Assembly: GCF_024171765.1 (NCBI RefSeq)
Contig: NZ_JAMTCI010000001.1
Span: 969,137 to 1,033,136 of the forward strand
Length of the DNA: 64,000 nucleotides
Direction of reading: 5' to 3'
From: Williamsia deligens
GTDB lineage: Bacteria > Actinomycetota > Actinomycetes > Mycobacteriales > Mycobacteriaceae
Both the position numbers and the translations under genes were made by a program. Below the pieces are notes generated by a model. The model had not been told where the DNA came from, did not search any database, and worked only from the letters and a program-made list of their open reading frames with translations. How positions within the stretch are numbered: position 1 is the first letter of the stretch; the number at the start of each line of letters is the position of its first letter. Below are positions 16,905 to 24,694 of this stretch, piece by piece.

Positions 16905-17765
16905 ATGGTCTCGTTCGGCATCATGACGGCGGCGCAGAACGTCGACTACGCCGACGTCGCACGCGTCTGGCAGGAGGCCGACGGCCTGCCGGAGATCGAG
17001 CACGCCTGGCTGTTCGACCACCTCATGCCGATCGGCGGCGACCTCGACGGTCCGATCCTCGAGGGGTGGACGCTGCTGTCGGCGCTCGCCGCCCAGACGC
17101 GTCGTCTGCGGCTGGGGCTGTTGGTGACCAGCAACAGGATCCGTCCGCCGGCCCTGCTCGCGAAGATCGCGACCACCGTCGACGTGGTGTCCGACGGGCG
17201 GCTGGACTTCGGCATCGGTGTGGGGTCACGACCGAGCGTCCCGTGGGCGCGTCGCGAATACGACGCGTTCGGCCTGCCCTGGGTCGAGACACAGGAGGCG
17301 ATCACCGGTCTCCGCGAGGGCGTGGCGCTCATCCGACGCGTCTGGACCGAGGAGTCACCGTTCGACGTCGACGGCGCCGTGGTGCGGGTGGCCGGGGCGT
17401 TCCAGAGGCCCACACCGGTGCAGTCGCCGGGGCCGCCGATCATGATCGGCGGCCGGTCCGCCGCGGTCCTGCGGATCGCCGCCGAGCACGCGGACCTGTG
17501 GAACATCCCGGGCGGCGACATCGCCGACGCCGCCGACCGGAGCCGCCTCCTCGACCGGTACTGCGCGGACGCCGGACGCGATCCGGCGGCGATCACCCGG
17601 TCGATCCATCTCGGGGTGTCCTACGACCGCCCACAGGACACCCGCGCTGCGATCGGCGCGGCGATCGACGCAGGGTTCACGCACATCGTGCTCGGACTCG
17701 GTGCGCCGTACCCCGACGGCGTCGCCGGGTGGGTCGCGGACGAACTCGTCCGACCGTCGAACTGA
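16905..17765 (+). CDS. LLM-class F420-dependent oxidoreductase, 286 aa
   Basis: A luciferase-like (beta/alpha)8 enzyme. The N-terminal strand FGIMTAAQN, the segment AWLFDHLMPIGGDLDGP, and FGIGVGSRPSVPWARREYDAFGL are typical of the F420-binding branch; PPIMIGGRS and the end AIDAGFTHIVLGL are also family features. It would use reduced or oxidised F420 made available by FGD1. ATG 16905 follows the reductase stop by one base, with GGAGG at 16893. A paired role with the aldo/keto reductase in detoxifying or reshaping one compound is an inference from operon structure. Confidence 0.85.
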   Translation: MVSFGIMTAAQNVDYADVARVWQEADGLPEIEHAWLFDHLMPIGGDLDGPILEGWTLLSALAAQTRRLRLGLLVTSNRIRPPALLAKIATTVDVVSDGRLDFGIGVGSRPSVPWARREYDAFGLPWVETQEAITGLREGVALIRRVWTEESPFDVDGAVVRVAGAFQRPTPVQSPGPPIMIGGRSAAVLRIAAEHADLWNIPGGDIADAADRSRLLDRYCADAGRDPAAITRSIHLGVSYDRPQDTRAAIGAAIDAGFTHIVLGLGAPYPDGVAGWVADELVRPSN

Positions 17766-17784
17766 CGGGTCCGGGATCCGCGGG

Positions 17785-18123
17785 TCAGTGGTCCGCGCGG
17801 GCCTCGGAGACGAGCGATGCGGCCTGGGCCAGGCTCAGGCCCCTGTCGGCGCGACGCAGCGTGCGGATCTGCGCGACCTCACCGTGGACGGGCTCGATCA
17901 CGGCGCGCACCTCGTCGACCGTCCAGTCGCGGGGCTTGGGTGTGGGCCGCAGCCGCACGAACACCACACCCAGGTTGGCCACGATCACGACGACGCCGAT
18001 GACGACCCAGCCCCAGCGGCGGTCGTCCCACCAGCCGCCCAGCAGGTAGCCGACGCAGGCGATCAACACCACCGACCCGATCAGGGTCAGGCTGTTGGCG
18101 AACGTCCGCATCCCCTTCTCCAT
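17785..18123 (-). CDS. Small membrane protein with two helices, 112 aa
   Basis: Two hydrophobic segments (residues about 11-28 and 38-56) are separated by a short GGWWDDRRWG turn. A cytoplasmic tail follows, with RPTPKPRDWTVDEVRAVIEP and a final helix rich in Ala and Arg. I do not recognise the family. There are two possible ATG starts (residues 1 and 5). It lies 21 bases downstream of the acyl-CoA dehydrogenase gene on the same strand and could be co-transcribed with it. Confidence 0.6.
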   Translation of the reverse strand: MEKGMRTFANSLTLIGSVVLIACVGYLLGGWWDDRRWGWVVIGVVVIVANLGVVFVRLRPTPKPRDWTVDEVRAVIEPVHGEVAQIRTLRRADRGLSLAQAASLVSEARADH

Positions 18124-18144
18124 GGGCAGCAGCCTAGTGGGGGA

Positions 18145-19329
18145 TCAGCGGAACGCGTCACGCCCCGTCAGGGCCTTGCCGACGGTGAGCTGGTGCATCT
18201 CGCTCGTACCCTCGTAGGTCAGCACCGACTCGAGGTTGTTGATGTGCCGGATCACCGGGTACTCCAACGTGATCCCGTTCGCGCCCAGGATCGTGCGGCA
18301 CTCGCGTGCGATCTGGATCGACTCACGCACGTTGTTCAGCTTGCCGGTGCTGATCTGCTCGGGACGGATCTCGCCGCGGTCCTTGATGCGGCCGAGGTGC
18401 ACGGCCAGCAGCTGACCCTTCCCCAGCTCGAGCGCCATGTCGGCGAGTTTCGCCTGGGTCAGCTGGTATCCCGACAGCGGCTTGTCGAAGACCTCGCGGT
18501 CGGCGGCATAGGAGATGGCGGTCTCCAGGCAGTCGCGAGCGGCGCCCAGCGATCCGAAGACGATGCCGAAGCGTGCCTCGTTCAGACAGCTCAGCGGCCC
18601 CTTGAGCCCGGTGACACCCGGGAGCATCGCCGACGCGGGCAGCCGCACGTCCTCCAGCACCAGCTCGGAGGTGACCGATGCGCGCAGCGAGAGCTTCCGG
18701 GTGATCTCCGGGGCGCTGAAACCCGGTGTGTCGGTGGGCACCACGAACCCGCGGATGCCGCGGGGCCCCTCGTCGAGGTCGGTGCGGGCCCAGATGACGG
18801 CGACGTCGGCGACGGACCCGTTGGTGATCCACATCTTCGAGCCGTTGAGCACCCAGTCGTCGCCGTCGCGCTTGGCGTTGGTGCGCATGCCGCCGGGGTT
18901 CGAGCCGTAGTCGGCCTCGGTGAGACCGAAGCAGCCGATGGCCTGGCCCGCCGACATCTTCGGCAGCCACTCGTCCTTCTGCTCGTCGCTGCCGAACGCG
19001 TGGATGGCGAACATCGCCAGCGACCCCTGCACGGAGACGAAGCTGCGCAGGCCGGAGTCGACGGCCTCGAGCTCCTGGCAGGCGAGGCCGTAGGTGGTGG
19101 CCGACATGCCGGCGCACCCGTACCCGGTGAGGTGCATGCCGAACAGCCCGAGCTCGCCGAGCTCGCCGGCGAGCTCCCGCACCGGCAGGTGGGCGTTCTC
19201 GAACCACTCGCCGACGTGGGGGCGGAGCTTCTCGTCGCCGAAGCGACGGACGGTGTCCCGGATCTCCCGCTCGTCGGCGTCGAGGATGTCGTCGAACGCG
19301 AACAGGTCACCGATCGTCTGAGCGGACAT
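18145..19329 (-). CDS. Acyl-CoA dehydrogenase, glutaryl-CoA dehydrogenase-like, 394 aa
   Basis: A flavoenzyme of the acyl-CoA dehydrogenase family. The segments CFGLTEADYGSNPGGM and KMWITNGSVADVAVIWART bind FAD and substrate, and the C-terminal YEGTSEMHQL places the catalytic base Glu near residue 373. The GKALTGRDAF ending closely resembles glutaryl-CoA dehydrogenases (decarboxylating, lysine/tryptophan breakdown), though it could act on another short acyl-CoA. The Arg that binds the glutaryl carboxylate cannot be confirmed by eye. ATG 19329 is preferred over the upstream GTG because the GAGGGA site then has normal spacing. Confidence 0.87.
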   Translation of the reverse strand: MSAQTIGDLFAFDDILDADEREIRDTVRRFGDEKLRPHVGEWFENAHLPVRELAGELGELGLFGMHLTGYGCAGMSATTYGLACQELEAVDSGLRSFVSVQGSLAMFAIHAFGSDEQKDEWLPKMSAGQAIGCFGLTEADYGSNPGGMRTNAKRDGDDWVLNGSKMWITNGSVADVAVIWARTDLDEGPRGIRGFVVPTDTPGFSAPEITRKLSLRASVTSELVLEDVRLPASAMLPGVTGLKGPLSCLNEARFGIVFGSLGAARDCLETAISYAADREVFDKPLSGYQLTQAKLADMALELGKGQLLAVHLGRIKDRGEIRPEQISTGKLNNVRESIQIARECRTILGANGITLEYPVIRHINNLESVLTYEGTSEMHQLTVGKALTGRDAFR

Positions 19330-19387
19330 CAGCGTCACTCCCTCTCGTGTGGAACTCGATCCACACTAACCCCGGCACAATGGGGAG

Positions 19388-19552
19388 ATGACCGACCGCG
19401 AATCCAAGGTGTGCGAGGTGTGCGGCCGCCCGTTCACCAACCGGAAGCGGTGGAACTCCCGCGGCCAGTGGGACGAGGTGCGCTACTGCTCGCAGTCCTG
19501 CCGGCGCGCGGCCCGCCGGTTGCGCCGGAGTGGAGACCGTCCCGCGTCCTGA
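19388..19552 (+). CDS. DUF2256-type zinc-finger protein, 54 aa
   Basis: A tiny basic protein: CEVCGRPFTNRKRWN followed by WDEVRYCSQSCRRAARR. The four cysteines (C-x2-C near residues 9-12 and C-x3-C near 35-39) should bind one zinc, as in the DUF2256 family; the function of that family is unknown. The start has a CACAAT box exactly at -12 to -7 and GGGGAG directly before the ATG, so leaderless initiation is likely. It is divergent from the acyl-CoA dehydrogenase and is the last gene before the lower-GC island. Confidence 0.8.
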   Translation: MTDRESKVCEVCGRPFTNRKRWNSRGQWDEVRYCSQSCRRAARRLRRSGDRPAS

Positions 19553-19563
19553 CCTGAAGTCAT

Positions 19564-19713
19564 TCATCGAGCAAGGTGCGGGCGCTTGACGGCTGCGCGC
19601 TCAAGGATTCGCGTGACCGACGGCTTAATGGCATCCTCGCGACGCCACCCGAGATGACTCTCAGTCGGGTTGTAGCCCCGCCGATCGTCGATCAGCGAGA
19701 GGTCGCCCGCACT
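19564..19713 (-). pseudogene. Open frame after the HEPN-like gene, possible frameshifted C-terminus
   Basis: Just past the TAG of the 391-aa gene, a different frame stays open for about 50 codons to a TGA at 19564, reading ...LSLIDDRRGYNPTESHLGW and on to ...AVKRPHLAR. I count G or C at the third position in roughly three quarters of its codons, which looks coding. There is no in-frame ATG, GTG or TTG near its beginning. The simplest reading is that the gene at 19712 once continued here and a one-base slip ended it early. It could also be chance. Confidence 0.35.
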
Positions 19714-20887
19714 ATCGAGGGTCCAGCCAGTCCCGGACCAGCTGATCGTTGACTTCGTTTCTATCGAGCGTCTTGTCGGCCTCCAACGCTGCCTTGAGGC
19801 GGGCCACGAGATCGATGTCGACACTCCCAAGCAACGGCGTGCGCTTCTTCGGTTGCCTCGTCGGCTGAACCGCGAGCTTTTCTCTCGGGAACAGGTCGAC
19901 CAGATCGATCATTTGCTCGTAGCGGACCTGTATCGGATCACCCTTGTTGAACTTCCACGGGATCACCCGCAGCTTGGTTGCGCTGTCGGCCTCGCCGTAG
20001 TGGTGGACGAAGTCGTTCCTGATCAAACGAATATCACCGAAGAAGTCAGACGTTATGTCATTCTTGCCCAACGCATCCGGTTCCGGCAGCGACCGGTTGA
20101 AGAACTCGGCGAGCCGCGGCCTGAACTGTTCATCCCAGATTGCGTGCATGTAGGTGAACCACTGGGCGTACTCGATCGACTGCATCTCGGGGTAGTACTC
20201 AGTCTCGCCGAAGCCGCCGCCCGCGATAGCCAGGTTGGTCCCTGAGTTAATCGCAGAAATAAAGTGCTGCATGTGAACGCGTCCTGGGCCTGGGGTGTTC
20301 GCGTAGAACCGCCTCTCCTCCGGGATCAACGCCGCCTGCATGGGTGATGTCTCCGCCGGAACGTTTGCACGGAAACTGAAGTAGTGCCCGATATCCCGGG
20401 ATCTTCCGCCTTCCAGAAACCGCTTGTGTTGCTGCTCCCACCCCTCGACACGCTGCGTGCTCGGGAAGTGTGCGGACATCGACATGAATAGCGAGATCAT
20501 GAACGTTCGTTCTAGCTCGGCAATCAGATCCTCGACCACCTCGACTTCGTCTACGACCGTCGCCTGAAGCACAGGTACAACGACTCGAACCGCGTCCAGC
20601 AGGGTCTTTATGTCGGCATCGAATGTTCGTCCTGTCCGCAGACCTGCCGCCGCTTCGATCACATCCTCGAGCTGGCTCTTCAGGACCGTCCCAGCCATCG
20701 GTGGGTCCGCCTCCGCGATCAAGTTGATCGGGTCTGCAAGGTGAATGACGAGCAGTTGTTGACCTTGCACTGGGATTGAGTTTCCCGCCGATGCGAAAGC
20801 GGCGAACGATCTTAAAATCTGCTCCGTCATGTTTTGACTGTTTTCGAGCACCTTCAACCACCGCGAGGCCCTGCTCTGCCTGTTCAT
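19712..20887 (-). CDS. Unrecognised accessory protein with a HEPN-like Arg-Asn-x3-His motif, 391 aa
   Basis: I do not recognise this gene as a whole. It is mostly helical, with no signal peptide or membrane segment. Near residue 300 it has DIRLIRNDFVHHYGEAD, in which Arg, polar Asn and His four residues later match the catalytic R-x4-H motif of HEPN-superfamily RNases; the surrounding helix and following Gly are also typical. An Asn-Ser-Gly-rich middle (ISAINSGTNLAIAGGGFGE) and a basic C-terminus (RQPKKRTP) are notable. Its DNA is clearly lower in GC than the neighbours, with codons such as TTA and AGA near the start. No obvious antitoxin gene is adjacent. A defence or regulatory RNase role is an inference. 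Confidence 0.6.
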   Translation of the reverse strand: MNRQSRASRWLKVLENSQNMTEQILRSFAAFASAGNSIPVQGQQLLVIHLADPINLIAEADPPMAGTVLKSQLEDVIEAAAGLRTGRTFDADIKTLLDAVRVVVPVLQATVVDEVEVVEDLIAELERTFMISLFMSMSAHFPSTQRVEGWEQQHKRFLEGGRSRDIGHYFSFRANVPAETSPMQAALIPEERRFYANTPGPGRVHMQHFISAINSGTNLAIAGGGFGETEYYPEMQSIEYAQWFTYMHAIWDEQFRPRLAEFFNRSLPEPDALGKNDITSDFFGDIRLIRNDFVHHYGEADSATKLRVIPWKFNKGDPIQVRYEQMIDLVDLFPREKLAVQPTRQPKKRTPLLGSVDIDLVARLKAALEADKTLDRNEVNDQLVRDWLDPR

Positions 20888-21152
20888 GGGGCAAGTATCG
20901 ACGCGAGCACTGGCGTCGAACCCGATCTAAGAGACCGGTGTCCTACGAACGGCCGACCCAGCTGATCGCCATATAAAGCAACCCGATTGATTGCAGCAGC
21001 GCGGAGGAGTCTCGGTGTTCTTTGACTAATTTGCGACGTTGCATGTCGGCTTCCCGTGCTGCTGGAGAACGCCTGGCTGCGAACCAGTAGGCGGTTTACG
21101 CACCTGTTTAAGGCGCAGCGGACGCCCATCACGTGGCGCCCGGACCGATCGG
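20888..21152. other. Lower-GC intergenic stretch right of the accessory gene
   Basis: This 265-bp stretch separates the HEPN-like gene from the cholesterol oxidase stop codon. It contains AT-richer patches (ATATAAAGCAACCCGATTGATTG) and no convincing gene, tRNA or direct-repeat boundary. The promoter of the accessory gene should lie at its left end. The composition suggests it belongs to the same transferred segment. Confidence 0.5.
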
Positions 21153-22757
21153 TCAGAACACAGACCCGACGTCGGACGGGATGATTCGGTCGATTGCCCA
21201 TTCGGCGATCGCCGCGATCGTCATCGACGGGTTGCACGCCGCGGTGTTGCCCGGCATCAGGGCGCCGTCGAGGACGTAGAGGCCCCGGTGCCCGTTCACA
21301 CGCCCCTGCAGGTCACACACCACGTCCATCGGTGCGCCACCGAGCGGGTGCCAGGTGGACGGGTAGGGCTTGAACGTGTCGAACAGGATCGACGACGGGC
21401 CGGCGATCTTCTGCGTCAGCGGGCCGATCCGGGTGTCCTGCAGGACGTGGTCCCCGTCGCGTGGCCAGCGCAGCACCGCCTGGTCCTGGGCGCGGTCCCA
21501 CACGAACGTCCCGCGGGCGTCGCTGACGCCGTAGCCGACCATCATCGTGGTCCGCGGATCGGTGCCCAGCGTCGGGATCGACGCCTGGATGACCGTCGCG
21601 GCCTTCCGGGGGTCACCGGACCAGTCGAGGCTGCCGAACACCACCGGCCCACCCTGCTGTGTGCCCATGCTGTCGGCGGGGTCGGTCCACGTGTAGATGC
21701 GGTCGCCGTTGCTGCCCCACCCGGTACCGAGACCGGCCGGCAGGTCCGGGATGGTGTCGTGCGCCTGGGCGCGCATGAGCAGCTTGGTCGTGTTCATCGT
21801 CCCCGCGGCCATCACCAGAGCCCGCGTCGTCATCTCGATGGTCTCGAGGACTCCGCCGGACGACGAGATGCGGTTGACCCGGACCCTCCAGCGCCCGTCG
21901 CGCTCGCGGATCACGTCGGTGACCTCATGCTGCAGGCGCAGGTCGAGCCGGCCGGTGGCCTCCGCCTGCTTGATGTAGGTGACGTCGACGGTGTGCTTGC
22001 CACCGTTGTTCACCCCGAGTGATCCGGCACCGTTCGTGTAGGACTTGCGCATCTCACCGCGCAGCTCGGCGAGCGCGTAGCTCCAGTCGATGGGCATCGG
22101 GATCTTCGACACCGGCAACCCGGCCCGGATGCAGTGATCCCGGAACACCCGGGGCGCGAGGTACTCCGGCGAGCTGATCAACGCGTCCGGCGCTGTCTCG
22201 ATCCGGAGCATCTTCGAGACGCGCGGGTAGTAGGTCCGGGCGAGCAGGCCGTAGTCGATGCGCGAGGGGAACTGCGTGTAGAAGACCGACTCGATCGGCT
22301 GCAGCGTCATCCCCTGGTACACGAGCGATCCGCCGCCGAGCCCCGCCGCACACAACGCCGACATGTTCTCGCCCGCAACGGCTTCGATCAGACCCACGTA
22401 GGGATCGACGACGAGCGGCCGCCCGAACAGTGTCGGCGCCGACCGGTACCAGAGCATCCGCTTGTCGGGGTTCGTCGGGGTGGCGAAGGTGTTCGCGTTC
22501 GGGCCGGTCGCCCACCGACGGCCACGCTCGAGCATGGTGACCGGGACACCCGCCTGGGTCAGACGCAGCGCGGTGACGCCGCCGCCGAAGCCGGACCCGA
22601 TGACCACGACGCGGTGGTCCTCGCGTCGGAACGGGATGCGGCCCGGCCGCGGGGCGGTGGGCTCGGCGACCGCCCTCCCCGCGACGCCCGCACCTGCGGC
22701 CACCGCAGCCGCCGCCCCGGCACCCGCGATGAACGTCCTGCGTCCGAATCCACCCAC
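21153..22757 (-). CDS. choA: Cholesterol oxidase (GMC-type flavoenzyme), Tat-exported, 534 aa
   Basis: This enzyme oxidises cholesterol and related 3-beta-hydroxysteroids with O2 to 4-en-3-ones and H2O2. A twin-arginine signal (GGFGRRTFIAGAG) and Ala-rich region predict export. FAD binds at VVVIGSGFGGGVTALRL. The active-site His is in TWHPLGGAPMD and the Asn in NTAACNPSMTIAA, as in class I (non-covalent) Streptomyces/Rhodococcus enzymes. GTG 22757 is preferred because the longer TTG start at 22796 would place the operator palindrome inside the coding region; neither has a clear ribosome binding site. It follows a TetR gene and a lipase-like gene on the same strand. Confidence 0.88.
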   Translation of the reverse strand: MGGFGRRTFIAGAGAAAAVAAGAGVAGRAVAEPTAPRPGRIPFRREDHRVVVIGSGFGGGVTALRLTQAGVPVTMLERGRRWATGPNANTFATPTNPDKRMLWYRSAPTLFGRPLVVDPYVGLIEAVAGENMSALCAAGLGGGSLVYQGMTLQPIESVFYTQFPSRIDYGLLARTYYPRVSKMLRIETAPDALISSPEYLAPRVFRDHCIRAGLPVSKIPMPIDWSYALAELRGEMRKSYTNGAGSLGVNNGGKHTVDVTYIKQAEATGRLDLRLQHEVTDVIRERDGRWRVRVNRISSSGGVLETIEMTTRALVMAAGTMNTTKLLMRAQAHDTIPDLPAGLGTGWGSNGDRIYTWTDPADSMGTQQGGPVVFGSLDWSGDPRKAATVIQASIPTLGTDPRTTMMVGYGVSDARGTFVWDRAQDQAVLRWPRDGDHVLQDTRIGPLTQKIAGPSSILFDTFKPYPSTWHPLGGAPMDVVCDLQGRVNGHRGLYVLDGALMPGNTAACNPSMTIAAIAEWAIDRIIPSDVGSVF

Positions 22758-22777
22758 TGTCGACCCCCGCGTCGTCT

Positions 22778-22793
22778 CGTGACCTGTGTCACG
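22778..22793. promoter_or_regulatory. Palindrome CGTGACCTGTGTCACG upstream of cholesterol oxidase
   Basis: Perfect 6-bp arms with a 4-bp centre lie between the TetR stop and the preferred cholesterol oxidase start. A TTGACA-like -35 (reading leftward from about 22828) precedes it, so a bound repressor would sit over the start of the transcript. The adjacent TetR is the obvious candidate. The sequence does not match the KstR or KstR2 consensus as I remember them. Confidence 0.5.
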
Positions 22794-22822
22794 CAAAAAC
22801 TAGACAGAACGCAGCGCGAGTG

Positions 22823-23386
22823 TCAATTTCGTGGTGACGGCGACCAGTCGCGGAACGCCGGCTCGACCCAGCGCAGCAGGAAGGCCGCCAGGTCGTCGTC
22901 GGGGCGGTCGGGGCTCTCGAAGAGCACGCTGAACAATCCGACCGCGAGCGCGATGTCGATGACGTCGTCCCAGCGATCCGCGAGCTCGGGATGGCGAGAC
23001 GCCATGCGGGCGAACATCTCTCGCGCGATGGGCCGTGCTCGGTCCACCATGCCGGGGTCGAACAGGGGGTTCTGGCCGGAGGGTCCCATCAGGACCGCGA
23101 GCACCGGGTGGTCCCGCATCACCGCCCGGGCGCCGACGATGAGCGCGACGAACTCCCCGGCCGGCCCGGGATGTGTCGGTGTCACACCATGGATCTCGTC
23201 GAACGCCGTTCGCGCGAGTTCGGAGACGGCCTCGGAGATGAGCTGCTCGCGCGACCCGAAGATCGAGTAGACGGTCTGCCGGGACACGGCCGCGGATTGC
23301 GCCACCGCCGCGATGGACGCCGCGTCGAACCCGCCCGACCCGATCAGGTCCAGCGTGGCGTCGAGGATCTTCTGTCGCGACCGCAC
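22823..23386 (-). CDS. TetR-family regulator, 187 aa
   Basis: The helix-turn-helix reads IAAVAQSAAVSRQTVYSIF near residues 25-43, and the rest is a helical ligand-binding domain containing the TetR_C-like stretch FARMASRHPELADRWDD. GTG 23386 is used as the start; the frame upstream offers no better codon. It lies between the HSL-type esterase (44 bases) and the cholesterol oxidase (65 bases), all on the minus strand, and probably controls them in response to a sterol-like ligand. That last point is inference from position. Confidence 0.85.
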   Translation of the reverse strand: MRSRQKILDATLDLIGSGGFDAASIAAVAQSAAVSRQTVYSIFGSREQLISEAVSELARTAFDEIHGVTPTHPGPAGEFVALIVGARAVMRDHPVLAVLMGPSGQNPLFDPGMVDRARPIAREMFARMASRHPELADRWDDVIDIALAVGLFSVLFESPDRPDDDLAAFLLRWVEPAFRDWSPSPRN

Positions 23387-23430
23387 TCGGTCATGGTCCC
23401 ACCGCGGGACCCGTCACGGCGGAGGTCGGC

Positions 23431-24408
23431 TCAGCCGGCCTGGCCCCGTGCGGTGTCGTGCTCCGCTGCGCGGGACGACCGGATCGCCTCGGTGATGAAG
23501 TCGGCGGCCAGTGCGATGGCCTCGAGCGACTCGGGATGTCGGGCGTTGAGCGCCGGGAACGCGTGTACCTGCCAGCGGAAGCGATGGGCCACCGCGACAC
23601 CACCCACCGAGTCGATCGACTCGACGAGCTCGATGATGTCGGCCTCGAGCATCTCGTCCTGCGCATTGATGATGAGCGTCGGCGGGAGCCGGTCGGCCGG
23701 GACGTCGATGATGCGACGGACGCCGCGCAGGGCGATGGGCCCCTGGTCGAACATCGGCGCGAGCTCGGCCATCTTGGATTTCGGCAGGTACGCGTCGCTG
23801 CGGCTGCTGCGGTCGGGATTCGAGGCGAGATCCAGGTCGAGCAGAGGCGAGAACCCGACGAACGCGTCCGGGACCTGGATCCCGTCGGCGGCGGCCAGCT
23901 CGGCGACCTTGGGGGCGAGGAACCCGCCCGCGGAGTCGCCGGCGACCACGACGTGGCGATACCCGCGCTCCATGATCAGCTCGCGATAGGCCATGTAGGC
24001 GTCGTTGACAGACGTGCCCACACCGGCCTCGGGCAGCTGCCGGTAGGCGAGGGAGACGACAGGCAGGCCGGTCTTCCGCGACAGGCGGGAGGCGACGGCG
24101 CGATGCGTCGCGAGTCCGCACACCACGAACGCCCCACCGTGCAGGTACAGCACCGCGGTGTCGCTGTCGCGGCGGCTCGGGCCCGACGGGACGATGTACT
24201 CCGCCGGACGGCCGGCGAGGGTCATCGGCTCCCCGACGACGCCCTTCGGCTTCGGCCCCCGCGCGAGCGCCTTGTCGACGAGGTACAGCATCTTCATCGT
24301 CTGCGGCGTCAGCGGCCAGTACTTGAGCACCGGCCGGATCAGCAGACGGCTGCCGAACCACAGTGCATAGGAACCGCGACTGGGATTGTCATGGGTGATC
24401 ACCGGCAT
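23431..24408 (-). CDS. HSL-type alpha/beta hydrolase (lipase/esterase), 325 aa
   Basis: A hormone-sensitive-lipase family esterase. The oxyanion motif is YLHGGAFVV near residue 94; the nucleophile Ser is in VAGDSAGGFLAP; the Asp is in INAQDEMLEAD; and the His is in FRWQVHAFP. There is no export signal. ATG 24408 has AGGAGG six bases upstream. It is followed by the TetR and cholesterol oxidase genes, which suggests it may free sterols from esters or remove short acyl groups, as LipU-like enzymes are thought to do. The substrate is not shown by the sequence. Confidence 0.88.
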   Translation of the reverse strand: MPVITHDNPSRGSYALWFGSRLLIRPVLKYWPLTPQTMKMLYLVDKALARGPKPKGVVGEPMTLAGRPAEYIVPSGPSRRDSDTAVLYLHGGAFVVCGLATHRAVASRLSRKTGLPVVSLAYRQLPEAGVGTSVNDAYMAYRELIMERGYRHVVVAGDSAGGFLAPKVAELAAADGIQVPDAFVGFSPLLDLDLASNPDRSSRSDAYLPKSKMAELAPMFDQGPIALRGVRRIIDVPADRLPPTLIINAQDEMLEADIIELVESIDSVGGVAVAHRFRWQVHAFPALNARHPESLEAIALAADFITEAIRSSRAAEHDTARGQAG

Positions 24409-24694
24409 CGAGAACCTCCTCCGGCGTGGTCGGCAGTCCGTCCGCGGGCACTTCTTGCCGCACCGGACGCCGGTCCCGGTCTCTGCAGTGTGCCCCGATC
24501 CATCCGTGGCCACCCAACTTTTGTGATCCTTCGGGACGCCGGGGGTCGACGGTTGTGTGGATCACCGGCACCCGGGGACTGTGACGTGGCTGGGTGGTGA
24601 TGCCCGCGTCGTCGCCCCGGCGACGATGATGGGAAACTCTTCTGCGGTCGGCTCCCGGTCGGGAGATGTCGGTTCGAGCAGCGGAAGGACCCTG
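24409..24694. other. Intergenic region between the divergent esterase and NRPS-like genes
   Basis: This 286-bp stretch must hold the promoters of both divergent genes. The NRPS-like reading frame is open upstream through part of it (ATG codons near 24557 and 24626), so the synthetase could be up to 46 residues longer. I see no strong hairpin or repeated operator. Confidence 0.4.

Noticed and set aside
21073-21087. CTGG-TTCGCAG-CCAG (minus strand), resembling a tRNA T-arm at the island edge
   Set aside because: The base expected to be A at position 58 is C, only four pairs form, and no acceptor or anticodon arm is found, so it is not a tRNA fragment or an attachment site.
19553-21152. The island as an integrated prophage or integrative element
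   Set aside because: There is no integrase, transposase, att repeat or phage gene, and the flanks show no duplicated ends.
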